The notes under the pieces are model-generated. The model searched no databases, was not told the DNA's origin, and saw only the letters and a program-made list of their open reading frames with translations. The position numbers were made by a program, and so were the translations under genes. A stretch of 64,000 nt of DNA from Culex pipiens pallens (lineage: Eukaryota > Arthropoda > Insecta > Diptera > Culicidae), in contig NC_068938.1 of NCBI RefSeq assembly GCF_016801865.2, positions 70,397,025 to 70,461,024 on the forward strand, written 5' to 3'. Position 1 is the stretch's first letter. Every line of letters starts with the position of its first letter. Below are positions 1-9,542 of this stretch, piece by piece.

Positions 1-1259
1 AAGAGTGCTAGTTTGGACCTGTTATCTTTTCGATTTGATTTATTTAAACAAAAGTTTAGAATAAAATGATGTTTAACATTGATATTTCATTTCTAAAGTT
101 AGCACCGATTTTCTTATCCATCAAATTATTAAATTATTTTTAAATTATGATTTTAAAAAATTAAAAAATAGAATGTGTTATGTTGATATCAACTTAATTT
201 TATTAAAATGTTATGATTACAAGATAACTAATTGAAATCCATTTTACAACAGTTTTTTTATTCAATTGGTAAAACTTTGGCTGAAAACAATTAGATTTAT
301 CACAGTTTAAATGCAACATCAACGATCGATATAGTAAATAAAAAAACTTCAAACTTTATCTAACTGGGCAATGTCTAACGAGGGCAAACAAAAACTTAAT
401 TTAAAATTTACTATTTCATTAAAATTTCGAAGGAAAAAGTGGAAAATGTATCATCACTCTAAAATGCTCTGTATATTTCATTCAATTTAATGAATGTTTG
501 CACCAAATCGAATCAGCATGTGCCGGTTGCAATCTCCTTGACGGCAATGATGGTTGGTAATCATTGCAAAGCAGAAAAAAGTTGAATTTTGGAAGTTTGA
601 AAATTTGGTTGGTAGAATATTTACTCTTTTGAGTAACTTTACCTGAAAATGTGTAATAATGTGAACCTGATGAAAATTCACTAGTTTTTGATAAAATATT
701 ACAATGATGAATATAACCACAATTTTTTTCTGTTTGATTAATGATGTTTACGGAATACAAAAATCGTTACAAAAAAGATAAAAAAATAAAATATATTGTA
801 ATGTTTAAATAAGGTTTCAACAGATTTATAAAATGAGATATATCTTGCAATTATCAATTTTCAAATAAGCTCGACTGATGATCTTTGAAACTGGGTAAAA
901 GTTTTGACAACAATAAACTTTTGCAATTTTTAATTTTTGCAGATAGATGAATTTATTAATTTTTAGTTTGGACTGTTTTAACAGTATTTAGTATATTAGA
1001 GAAATTTCATTGTACAAAACCGGAAATGTTTTTTTTTTCAATTCTTTAATTTTATTTATGTCGAAGCTTAGATCATCTGAATACTTATGATTGCAATTTC
1101 AATGTACTGATAATGCAGTGTACAATCACTCTTTTACTGAAATATTAAAATTATGGTTTTTCTTTTATTTTGACATTTTCATTTCAATTGACTTTTAAAT
1201 TTTTAGACTTCTTTAATTTTTTGTCTTTCCTCGACTTAAACTGTACATAATTTCACCAA
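1..1259. other. AT-rich DNA, no gene seen
   Basis: This stretch is very AT-rich with frequent stops in all frames. The two short overlapping minus-strand open frames near 482-760 show no domain, signal or repeat that supports coding. I see no tandem repeat or terminal inverted repeat. Confidence 0.6.
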
Positions 1260-1299
1260 TATTCGACATATTTTGATAAGAGCATCAAAATAATCAAAA

Positions 1300-1911
1300 T
1301 TTATCAAAACCAAGTTTGACAATTGTCAAAAAATCATATCTCGGAAAACTTCTCCCATTTTAGGCTAGATTTTTGAGACTCGCAACCATTTTTTGTCTGA
1401 AGGCCAACTAATCACCTTTCATTTGCGCTCAAGACAGTTAAAAATCGGTTAAATTTACGCGGATCTTTAACTTTTGAAAAAAGTGGTTTTGCAAAAAATT
1501 ACGAAAATTACAATTTAGTGGACAAATAATAATGGGGCTAATGAGCAAACATAAAATTATAGGTCTAATTATTTTGGCAAGAGAACCTCCAGAAAGTTCT
1601 TTTTCTTCACCTTTCAAAGAGAATAGCTCAATAGTAAAATATGATGCAGGTCGAATTTGGTAAGTCGAATTTCACAAACCAGATGATAGCTAATTCAATT
1701 GCATTGCGAATCAATCAATCAATCTCTTGCATACAACCATAAAATTGCATGCAATATGTGGAAGTAGCGAACAGCACTAATTGGGTACTAAAGCCCTATG
1801 TCAATTTTTATGTACAACGGTAAAAAACACGATCAAAAACCATTAATGATCACTTTTTTTCATTTTAATGCAAAAAAAATAATGACAAGACAACATTTTT
1901 TCGATGGATCA
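1300..1911 (+). repeat. Dispersed repeat, left part, interrupted by the Jockey element
   Basis: The stretch from about 1340 to 1610 resembles 29850-30110 in the same orientation at roughly two-thirds identity. Shared blocks include GGTCTAATTATTTTGGC and GCTAGATTTTTGA. The block at 1808-1860 resembles 30890-30945. The repeat continues on the far side of the Jockey insertion at about 6439. It has no coding capacity. The family is not one I can name. Confidence 0.6.
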
Positions 1912-1925
1912 ACTATGGTCCCCTT
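1912..1925. repeat. Target-site duplication, left copy (Jockey element)
   Basis: The sequence ACTATGGTCCCCTT occurs here and again at 6425-6438, exactly flanking the Jockey-type element. The last two T residues are ambiguous because they merge with the poly-T tail, so the duplication is 12-14 bp. Confidence 0.85.
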
Positions 1926-2165
1926 TTTTTTTTTTTTTTTTTTTTATTTTTTTAAATATATATTTATTTTGATTTTCTCTTCCATGTACATTCATTCAGT
2001 TAAAATATTATTGAGTGTCCAATCACAATCGATGACTTTTCACCTCAATTTTAAATACTAGCAACTTTCATTTATTCATGAAATATTTAGCTTTCGCTAT
2101 TCAGTGATTTCAAATGTAGGAGGTCCTACATGTACAAAAGGGAAAAGGGATACCTTAAAACTAAC

Positions 2166-4826
2166 TTATAAACTATATAAAGAGCGGATCAATGCAGCTG
2201 AAGACTGCAATGATTTTTGTCGAAATGCATCAATTATCTTATTGGACATAACATCCAAAGTGTCAACTTCGGCTAATTGATGAAGTTCACTGGTGCTGAA
2301 CCAGGGAGGAAGTTTCAGAATCATTTTCAGAATTTTGTTCTGAATCCTCTGAAGTTTTTTCTTCCTGGTTAAGCAACAGCTTGTCCAGATCGGCACAGCA
2401 TAAAGCATGGCAGGTCTGAAAATTTGTTTATAAATTAACAGTTTATTCTTGAGACAAAGTCTAGAGTTCCTGTTTATAAGTGGATACAAACATTTAATAT
2501 ATTTGTTACATTTAACCTGGATACTTTCAATGTGATCCTTGTAAGTCAGGTTTTTGTCAAAAGCAAGTCCAAGATATTTCACTTTATCCTCCCACTTTAA
2601 ATTTACCTCATTCATCTTTATAATGTGATGACTTTTTGGTTTAAGAAAATCAGCCCTTGGTTTGTGAGGGAAAATAATAAGTTGAGTTTTTGCAGCATTT
2701 GGAGTAATTTTCCATTCTTTCAAATAAGAATTGAAAATATCCAAGCTTTTTTGTAATCTTCTTGTGATGACACGAAGGCTTCTACCTTTGGCGGAGATGC
2801 TTGTATCATCAGCAAAAAGTGATTTCTGACATCCTGGGGGCAAATCCGGCAAGTCAGAAGTAAAAATATTGTATAAAATTGGACCCAAAATGCTTCCTTG
2901 AGGGACGCCGGCACGTACAGGTAGTTGATCAGATTTGCTATTCTGATAACATACCTGCAGAGTACGATCCGTCAAATAATTTTGAATAATTTTCACGATA
3001 TAAATCGGAAAATTAAACCTTTTTAATTTCGCAATCAAACCTTTATGCCAAACACTGTCAAATGCTTTTTCTATGTCTAGAAGAGCAGCGCCAGTAGAAT
3101 AGCCCTCAGATTTGTTGCTTTGAATCAAATTTGAAACTCTCAACAACTGATGAGTAGTTGAATGCCCAAGGCGAAATCCAAACTGCTCATCAGCAAAAAT
3201 TGAATTTTCATTAATGTGTGTCATCATTCTATTAAGAATTATTCTTTCGAATAATTTACTAATAGATGAAAGCAAACTAATGGGCCGATAGCTTGAGGCT
3301 TCAGCAGGATTTTTATCCGGTTTTAAAATCGGAATTACTTTGGCATTTTTCCAACTACTGGGAAAATATGCCAAATCAAAACATTTGTTGCAAATTTTGA
3401 CCAAGCTACTTAAAGTTGCTTCAGGTAATTTTTTAATTAAAATGTAAAAAATGCCATCCTCACCAGGGGCTTTCATATTTTTAAACTTTTTGATAATAGA
3501 TTTTATTTCATTCAGATCCGTTTTAAAAACATCATCTGATGAAAACTGTTGTTCAACAATATTCTGAAATTCTATTGAAATTTGATTTTCAATAGGACTC
3601 AGAAAATTTAAGTTGAAATTATGAGCACTCTCAAACTGCTGAGCAAGTTTTTGAGCTTTCTCCCCATTAGTTAATAAAATATTATCACCATCTTTTAAAG
3701 AAGGGATTGGTTTCTGAGGTTTCTTAAGAACCTTTGAAAGTTTCCAAAAAGGTTTGGAATAAGGTTTAATTTGTTCGACATCTCTTGCGAACTTTTCATT
3801 TCGCAGGAGAGTGAATCTGTGGTCAATAACCTTTTGCAAATCTTTTTGAATTCGCTTCAGTGCAGGATCACGAGAACGTTGATACTGTCTTCGGCGAACA
3901 TTTTTCAGACGAATCAGAAGCTGAAGATCGTCATCAATAATGGGAGAGTCAAATTTGACTTGGACTTTAGGAATAGCAATATTCCTTGCATCCAAAATTG
4001 CATTAGTTAAAGATTCCAAGGCTGAATCAATATCAGCTTTGGTTTCTAAAACAAAATCATGATTTAAATTATTCTCAATATGATGCTGATACCTGTCCCA
4101 ATTAGCTTTGTGATAATTAAACACAGAACTATTGGGCCTGGTAACTGCTTCATGAGAAAGTGAAAAAGTTACTGGAAGGTGATCAGAATCAAAATCAGCA
4201 TGAGTCACTAAAGGACCACAATACTGACTTTGATTTGTCAAAACCAAATCAATTGTTGATGGATTTCTAACAGAAGAAAAGCAAGTTGGCCCATTCGGAT
4301 ATAAAACCGAATAAAGACCTGAAGTGCAATCTCTGAATAGAATTTTACCATTGGAATTTACTTTTGAATTATTCCAAGATTGGTGTTTGGCATTAAAATC
4401 ACCGATGATCAAAAATCGAGATCTATGCCGAGTAAGTTTATTCAAATCCCCTTTGAAATAATTTTTATTTTCCCCAGTGCATTGGAAAGGCAAATATGCA
4501 GCTGCAATCATAATTTTCCCAAAAGAAGTTTCAAGTTCAATGCCCAAACTTTCAATAACTTTTAACTTAAAGTCACGTAACGTACTATAAGTCATACTAC
4601 GGTGGATAACTATTGCAACTCCACCGCCATTTCGATTCATTCTGTTATTGGTTATAACTTTATAATCTGGATCACTTTTCAAATAAGTGCCAGTTTTTAA
4701 AAATGTTTCGGTTATAACAGCAACATGCACGTTATGAACTCGTAAAAAGTTGAAAAATTCATTTTCTTTCGCTTTTAAAGAGCGAGCATTAAAATTCATA
4801 ATATTGATGGAATTACTTAGATCCAT
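2166..4826 (-). CDS. Jockey-type ORF2 polyprotein: endonuclease and reverse transcriptase
   Basis: This 886-aa protein would nick chromosomal target DNA and copy the element RNA into it by target-primed reverse transcription. An apurinic-like endonuclease occupies about residues 8-225, with the motifs IIGDFNAKH (catalytic Asp143) and SDHLPVTF (His216). The reverse transcriptase spans about 470-760: SSYRPISLLSSISKLFER, DIEKAFDSV (Asp584), VPQGSILGPILYN and the catalytic box LFADDTS (FADD at 671-674). There is no RNase H domain, as usual in Jockey-clade elements. The length matches the clade. The start ATG at 4824-4826 lies inside the last codons of ORF1 (14-nt overlap including the ORF1 stop), implying coupled or reinitiated translation. 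No stop or frameshift is seen, so it looks functional. Expression would come from the element's internal promoter. Confidence 0.93.
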   Translation of the reverse strand: MDLSNSINIMNFNARSLKAKENEFFNFLRVHNVHVAVITETFLKTGTYLKSDPDYKVITNNRMNRNGGGVAIVIHRSMTYSTLRDFKLKVIESLGIELETSFGKIMIAAAYLPFQCTGENKNYFKGDLNKLTRHRSRFLIIGDFNAKHQSWNNSKVNSNGKILFRDCTSGLYSVLYPNGPTCFSSVRNPSTIDLVLTNQSQYCGPLVTHADFDSDHLPVTFSLSHEAVTRPNSSVFNYHKANWDRYQHHIENNLNHDFVLETKADIDSALESLTNAILDARNIAIPKVQVKFDSPIIDDDLQLLIRLKNVRRRQYQRSRDPALKRIQKDLQKVIDHRFTLLRNEKFARDVEQIKPYSKPFWKLSKVLKKPQKPIPSLKDGDNILLTNGEKAQKLAQQFESAHNFNLNFLSPIENQISIEFQNIVEQQFSSDDVFKTDLNEIKSIIKKFKNMKAPGEDGIFYILIKKLPEATLSSLVKICNKCFDLAYFPSSWKNAKVIPILKPDKNPAEASSYRPISLLSSISKLFERIILNRMMTHINENSIFADEQFGFRLGHSTTHQLLRVSNLIQSNKSEGYSTGAALLDIEKAFDSVWHKGLIAKLKRFNFPIYIVKIIQNYLTDRTLQVCYQNSKSDQLPVRAGVPQGSILGPILYNIFTSDLPDLPPGCQKSLFADDTSISAKGRSLRVITRRLQKSLDIFNSYLKEWKITPNAAKTQLIIFPHKPRADFLKPKSHHIIKMNEVNLKWEDKVKYLGLAFDKNLTYKDHIESIQVKCNKYIKCLYPLINRNSRLCLKNKLLIYKQIFRPAMLYAVPIWTSCCLTRKKKLQRIQNKILKMILKLPPWFSTSELHQLAEVDTLDVMSNKIIDAFRQKSLQSSAALIRSLYSL

Positions 4827-6204
4827 GATTAAACTTCAGGGTAAGAACAACATCATTCGCAAATTTTAATCCAATCTGGATAGCTTCCATCATGGATGTA
4901 GCATTACTCATTGTTTGAATCAAACCAAACAGTGAGTTTTGCAAAAAAGACATTTTTTCAAACGTAACATCGCCGAGATCAGAAGATCCCAAAGCGTTGC
5001 CAGCAGAAAAATTTTCAAATGAAATTTGAGGTACCTGCCCAATTTGAAAATTGGTAGAGGATTTAAAATTCGTGGATGAACCCGAACCCGAAACGACGTT
5101 GGCATAAGAAATGCCATTGCTGTTACCTAACTTTTCCATGGTAGGGGTATTGTTCGAGTGAGACAGCACGAACGTTTGATTTAAAGATGCAGGTACAACC
5201 TGACTTTGAGAAAATTTCGGTTTGGATTTCGGCTGATGCTTAGCACGAGAATCCAAAACCTTTTTTCTGATGGGGCAATCCCAGAAATTTGATTTGTGAT
5301 TTCCACCACAATTTGCACATTTAAATTGGGTGACTTCTTTCACGGGACAATTGTCCTTGTCGTGAGAAGAATCCCCGCAAACCATGCATTTTGGAACCAT
5401 GGCGCAATGATCAGTACCGTGACCGAATGCCTGGCAACGCCGGCACTGGGTCAGATTCTGGCCATTACCGCCATGTTTCTTAAAATGCTCCCACTTTACC
5501 CGTACATGGAACAAAAACTGAACTTTGTCCAAAAGTTTCAAATTGTTGATTTCATTTCTGTTGAAATGAATCAGATAAAATTGTGAAGTCAAACCAAAGC
5601 GAGAAATATTCCCGTTTGATTTTTTCTTCATTGGTATTACTTGGGATGGGGCAAAGCCAAGCAACACCTTAAGTTCGTTTTTGATCTCATCCACCGACAA
5701 GTCGTTGGAGAGACCTTTCAGGACCGCCTTGAATGGACGAGCATTCTTGGTCTCATACGTGTAGAAATTGTGTTTGTGGTTTTTCAAATAACCAACAAAA
5801 GTTTGGTGATCTTGTAAAGATTCCGTCAACAAGCGACATTCTCCTCTTCGACCAAGCTGGAACGAAACCTTCAAATTGCAAGTTTCCTTGCAATTCTTCA
5901 GTTGCGTTCGAAAGCTGGCCAAATCGGAGATGGAAGTCACTACAATTGGCGGAGCCTTTACTCGTTTCTCGACGGCAGAAGGCTCAGTACGAGGAGAAGG
6001 ATCCTTGTCAACAGTTTCGGATAAAACACCGAAACTATTTGCCAATGGGATTGGAGGATTAACCTCACTTTCAGAATCAGAATCAGACCTCGGATGAGGC
6101 TGTTTTCTTTTTCTGTTTCCGTTAGCCGGTTTAGCGTTCAAACGCTTCACCGACGTAACGATCAAATCTTCAGAAGATTTGCGTTTACCTTTGTTTTGAC
6201 GCAT
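4813..6204 (-). CDS. Jockey-type ORF1: gag-like nucleic-acid-binding protein with zinc knuckles
   Basis: This 463-aa protein should coat the element RNA and form the ribonucleoprotein that ORF2 uses. The N-terminal about 60 residues are Lys/Arg/Ser-rich and look like a nuclear-localisation region. The middle (about 90-245) fits the RRM-like/PRE_C2HC region common in arthropod Jockey ORF1 proteins. Three CCHC-type knuckles follow: CRRCQAFGHGTDHC (254-267), CMVCGDSSHDKDNC (273-286) and a variant CANCGGNHKSNFWDC (296-310). The C-terminus is Ser/Asn-rich. The ATG at 6204 is the first in-frame methionine and is followed by MRQNKGKRKSS. The ORF ends FNHGSK-stop, with the ORF2 ATG embedded just upstream of that stop. 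The frame is intact. Confidence 0.9.
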   Translation of the reverse strand: MRQNKGKRKSSEDLIVTSVKRLNAKPANGNRKRKQPHPRSDSDSESEVNPPIPLANSFGVLSETVDKDPSPRTEPSAVEKRVKAPPIVVTSISDLASFRTQLKNCKETCNLKVSFQLGRRGECRLLTESLQDHQTFVGYLKNHKHNFYTYETKNARPFKAVLKGLSNDLSVDEIKNELKVLLGFAPSQVIPMKKKSNGNISRFGLTSQFYLIHFNRNEINNLKLLDKVQFLFHVRVKWEHFKKHGGNGQNLTQCRRCQAFGHGTDHCAMVPKCMVCGDSSHDKDNCPVKEVTQFKCANCGGNHKSNFWDCPIRKKVLDSRAKHQPKSKPKFSQSQVVPASLNQTFVLSHSNNTPTMEKLGNSNGISYANVVSGSGSSTNFKSSTNFQIGQVPQISFENFSAGNALGSSDLGDVTFEKMSFLQNSLFGLIQTMSNATSMMEAIQIGLKFANDVVLTLKFNHGSK

Positions 6205-6424
6205 TTTGCAAGCAAAGTTCTCTTAAAAAGATGGCTTCGTTTGTAAAATACAGCAAAATTTCAGGTGGGGTTAGTCTTGAAAAGACTGTTTAGAATTTTG
6301 GAAAGTAACTCAGGTAGTCTTTAAAAAGACTGTGAATTTTGTTTGAAATAACTCTGAGCTTAGGTAGTAAAAAATACCGCAGCTCTAGTGTCCGTTCACC
6401 ACGAAGGTTCGCAAGACACGAACT
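6205..6424 (-). promoter_or_regulatory. 5' UTR and presumed internal promoter of the Jockey element
   Basis: About 220 nt lie between the 5' end of the element and the ORF1 ATG. Jockey-clade elements carry an internal RNA polymerase II promoter here; no individual motif is assigned. Two small perfect hairpins of similar sequence occur, AGTCTTGAAAAGACT (6273-6287) and AGTCTTTAAAAAGACT (6316-6331). They may affect the RNA leader. Confidence 0.5.
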
Positions 6425-6438
6425 ACTATGGTCCCCTT
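6425..6438. repeat. Target-site duplication, right copy (Jockey element)
   Basis: This is the second copy of ACTATGGTCCCCTT, matching 1912-1925. It abuts the 5' end of the minus-strand element. Confidence 0.85.
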
Positions 6439-6640
6439 GGAACAAGCTGTCAAGTAGGAACTTTTCTGTCAAGAAGGACCGCGAGGTTAATTTTTCAAAA
6501 TTGATTTAAAAATCCATTTCAAACTCCCTGTGGTCGTACAAAGGGTCATTGTACTCAGAAAAATAAGCTTTATCGCTGTAAACAATAATATCAGCAATCT
6601 AAGCTTCATTTTAGGACCCAATTCTCCATACAAATTTTGG
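6425..6640 (+). repeat. Continuation of the interrupted repeat; inverted copy at 8740-8930
   Basis: From the target duplication to about 6640 the sequence is an inverted match to 8740-8930. Both share CTATRGTCCCCTTGGAAC, CTGTCAAGTAGGA, TCTGTCAAGAAGG, GGTCGTACAAAGG and a block ending TTTTAGG. The match bridges the Jockey insertion point, because the 8.9-kb copy carries the GATGGATCAACTAT side and the CCCCTTGGAAC side contiguously. Confidence 0.75.
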
Positions 6641-8340
6641 AGAAAAACCATTCGGCTCAAATTAAATATTTTTGAAAAATTTAAAGTACACGTGTTTCTA
6701 GGGAGCCCAAACTTCATGCTTACCATCGAGTTGAGTCTGCGCAGAAATTTTGTTGGATGGTGTAATCAATAAAATTAATAAAAAAATCGGGTTCCAAACT
6801 TTTCAAATTTCAACCCCGCACACCACCGAATTCTGATTTCTGAATGTAGTAAAATTTACTGAAATCAACAGTTAAAGTTTGCAGACATTTCAGAAAAAAA
6901 TTCTTGGTTGAAAAAATCAGTAGAGTAGTTTTCAGTAAAAAATACTGAACTCAGTCAAGCAAGTTTGGTGTGTCATATTTTTATGATATCAATGTTTTAA
7001 ATTAATGTTAAAATTATTGAATTTATAATTTTAAACGTGTACAAAAAAAAAAAAAAGTTTGAAATCTATTGCGTCAAAGTTAGCCCAGTGTTCTGTACGT
7101 TGACTCTGCGGATATGAATGAAAAACGTTCCCTCTGAACTCTAGAAGATTCATAATGACCTCTGTTCGCGATTAGCATATGCGACTAGCGTGTGTACACG
7201 CGCGTGTGGTCCAAATTTGGCCATATAAATTCAATTGAATTTTGCGAGCGATGACGCAAAACTGAAACGCCAAAAACGTGAACTTTTATCTCTGATCAGA
7301 TGTTTTACTGGAACAACCGGTACCGTATAGTATATATTTTCCCCATTGCAGTACTATTTGTCGCAACAGCACCATAAATAACGTCATCAAAGTGGATTGT
7401 CAACCTGTTTGCCCAAAAGTCGTTCATTTGGTTGGTGTAACGCCCCGGGCGCACCAGGGCTAGGGTGGAGTTGTCGCTAGAGTTGAAGGGAAATAAAATA
7501 AAAGTTGGACATTCCATACGTGTGTGTGTGTAGGAGCTCTAGAGCTTTCGCAGAACAAAAAAAGAAAAAGTTTCGGCATAAAATCAGGGTGACCAGAAAA
7601 AAGATTTACGGGCTTTCTCGTTGTTTGCGGAGGGAAAATTGTCAACTCGCGGTTTTGCGGACATTTTTTTCCTGCAGCGTTATTGTTTCCCCACTCCCTT
7701 TTCTTCCTTATGTTGGAAACACAGCCACTTTTATCAATTGACTGGAATCAGACCGTGGAAATTTTCGTGCGCCCGCGAGGAAATCTATTTTCCCTTCTGC
7801 ATCCGTTTTATTTTTCTATTTCAACTTGTGTCCTAAGGGCAGAGAGGACGGAAAAGCGAATACTTTCATTCAACAACCAGCAACAAAAAAGTAGGAAAAA
7901 ATAGCAGAGATTCGCCTGCGAAAGAGTGTTCCGGTCATAGTTGTTTGCGTATATTACCATGTTTTGTTGTCGAATCGAAATAGAACAGATACAGCTGGAA
8001 AACACTTTTTTTGCGCCATTTTATGAATAGAAAAGGAAGGAACCGAGGAAAAACAATATTATTCGAATGATTTATATCGACACTTGGGACGATAAAAGAA
8101 GCGGGGGCAACTAGTTGATTGTTTGTTGTTCTGGAATTGGAGTGAGAAATTGGTAATTGTTTTTACTTTGTTTTTTTTAATGCGATCTAGGTTGTTTTTC
8201 CATTTTGATTTTTTTTTTATCTTTTATTTACTTAAAACCCCAATTACCTAGGATTTTATGCAATTTCAATCATTTTGGAAGAGGTTGTCCGTAAACCTGC
8301 CAAAATTTACCCGATAAATCACGAAGAGGATAAAAAATGG
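6641..8340. other. Non-coding DNA with a unique GC-richer island
   Basis: No supported gene. From 6780 to 7070 the DNA is AT-rich with short inverted motifs built on CAGTAAA/TTTACTG. About 7080-8110 is less AT-rich, contains a (GT)n run near 7518, and looks like unique intronic or intergenic DNA. Open frames here are short and mostly start at non-ATG codons. Confidence 0.45.
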
Positions 8341-8364
8341 TTATTTTGGTATCCAATATTTCGA

Positions 8365-8740
8365 TATATCTCGTGACGGTACAGCAGTACGACCCCTTCC
8401 AATTTGTGATTCCCACTTAGTAGTTTTCAATGATTTCTAGCTAGAAATCGTTAAGATATAGAAATTTGGTGTAAATAAACTATTAAGTATAATTTGTCGC
8501 CAGATTAAAAAAAAGGAAAAAAAATATCAAAGAAAAAGTATTAAAAAATGTTTTAAATCTGCTGCCATTTCCCGTTACTCAACATTAATTAATACTCAAC
8601 ATTAATTATTTTAGACATATGTAATTTTATGGGAAATTGAAGTACTTTTCGAATCTGCAATAATTCACAGAGTTATTTTTTTCATTTAGTACAAATTTAG
8701 CTCTTAGAGCAAAGCTCAAAAATCCAAGAAGAGTCGGGTA
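8365..8740 (+). repeat. Diverged, partial relative of the 35-37 kb fold-back repeat
   Basis: Blocks such as ATATCTCGTGACGGTA, GTACGACCCCTTCCA, GATATAGAAATTTGGTG, CATTTCCCGTTACTC and AAGTACTTTTCGAATCTGC recur in the same order in the repeats at 35690-36000 and 36750-37080. The copy is degraded and lacks clear ends. Confidence 0.6.
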
Positions 8741-8930
8741 GATTAAGCCTAAAATTAAGCTTAAATTTGTGATATTATTTTTTTCCCTTTGTACGACCGC
8801 AATGGATATAAAATGGATATTCAAATCAATTTAAAAAAAAAACTACGTGGCTCTTCTTGACAGAGAAGGTCCTACTTGACAGGTCGTTCCAAGGGGACTA
8901 TAGTTGATCCATCGTTTGGTTCAAAATCGT
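8740..8930 (-). repeat. Inverted copy of the repeat at 6425-6640, with an unoccupied Jockey target
   Basis: The reverse complement reads through the site where the Jockey element sits at 1924-6424. It has the GATGGATCAACTAT flank joined directly to GTCCCCTTGGAACG, so it serves as an internal empty-site reference. Confidence 0.75.
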
Positions 8931-9368
8931 GCGTTCTTTCAGAAAAGCCTACAACATCCAGTTCTTTGTTCTTGAAATCAGGAGAAAATCCAGTTTTTTC
9001 GCGCAAACTCAACACGTAGCCTTATGTGTAGGACAAACTTCAAATGCGTTTTCTCAGCTTGCTGATATTGCATATGGGACATTTATGCGAACATGGGCAG
9101 TTTAGGACCCTGTTGCTTTGTGAGTTGAAGGAGAATTACCCATATATTAATGAAATTTCAGTGTTGGAAGACTTTCCTTTTTATAAATTATTGCAAAAAA
9201 AGCGTTTTATGGTTCTAAAGTTTTTTCTAAACAATTAATCTTCTATCCACTTTTTTTTGTTCGTTTGACGTACGACTTTTAATCTTTTTGATCAAAAATT
9301 TGTTTTTTTATTGTCCAGCAAAAAAGCAAAATTGGAGAAATCACAAATTAATCATAAATTAATCGATA

Positions 9369-9540
9369 CACTCAAAAAAATGAGTTCGCGTAAACGTGAA
9401 CAGAGTTCATGCCACCGGGAACCAGGAAGAAAACTGTTCAACTTTTATAGTGCATTGCACCATGAAAGTGAACAGTTTTCTTCCTGGTTCCCGTTGGCAT
9501 GAACTCTGTTCACGTTTACGCGAACTCATTTTTTTTAGTG
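9369..9540. mobile_element. Palindromic MITE with TA flanks (mariner-like target)
   Basis: Two arms of about 75 bp are nearly perfect inverted copies, separated by roughly 20 bp around TTTTATAGTGCATTG. The ends read CACTCAAAAAAATGAG and, in reverse complement, CACTAAAAAAAATGAG, and each is bordered by TA. A TA target duplication fits Tc1/mariner-type mobilisation, which is inference. There is no coding capacity. The tight palindrome would form a strong hairpin in RNA. Confidence 0.75.
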
Positions 9541-9542
9541 TA

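Larger units (their letters stand above)
1924..6424 (-). mobile_element. Full-length Jockey-clade non-LTR retrotransposon (Juan-like)
   Basis: On the minus strand the element starts at 6424 with AGTTCGTGTCTTGCG, carries two overlapping ORFs (ORF1 4813-6204, ORF2 2166-4826), then about 220 bp of 3' UTR, and ends in a 23-nt A tract (poly-T on plus, 1924-1946). It is about 4.5 kb and is flanked by 12-14 bp target duplications. The order gag-like ORF1 with zinc knuckles, then apurinic endonuclease and reverse transcriptase without RNase H, is that of the Jockey clade. Size and layout fit the Juan elements known from Culex, but I cannot confirm the family name from sequence alone. Both ORFs are intact, so the copy is recent and possibly still mobile. 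Confidence 0.9.
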
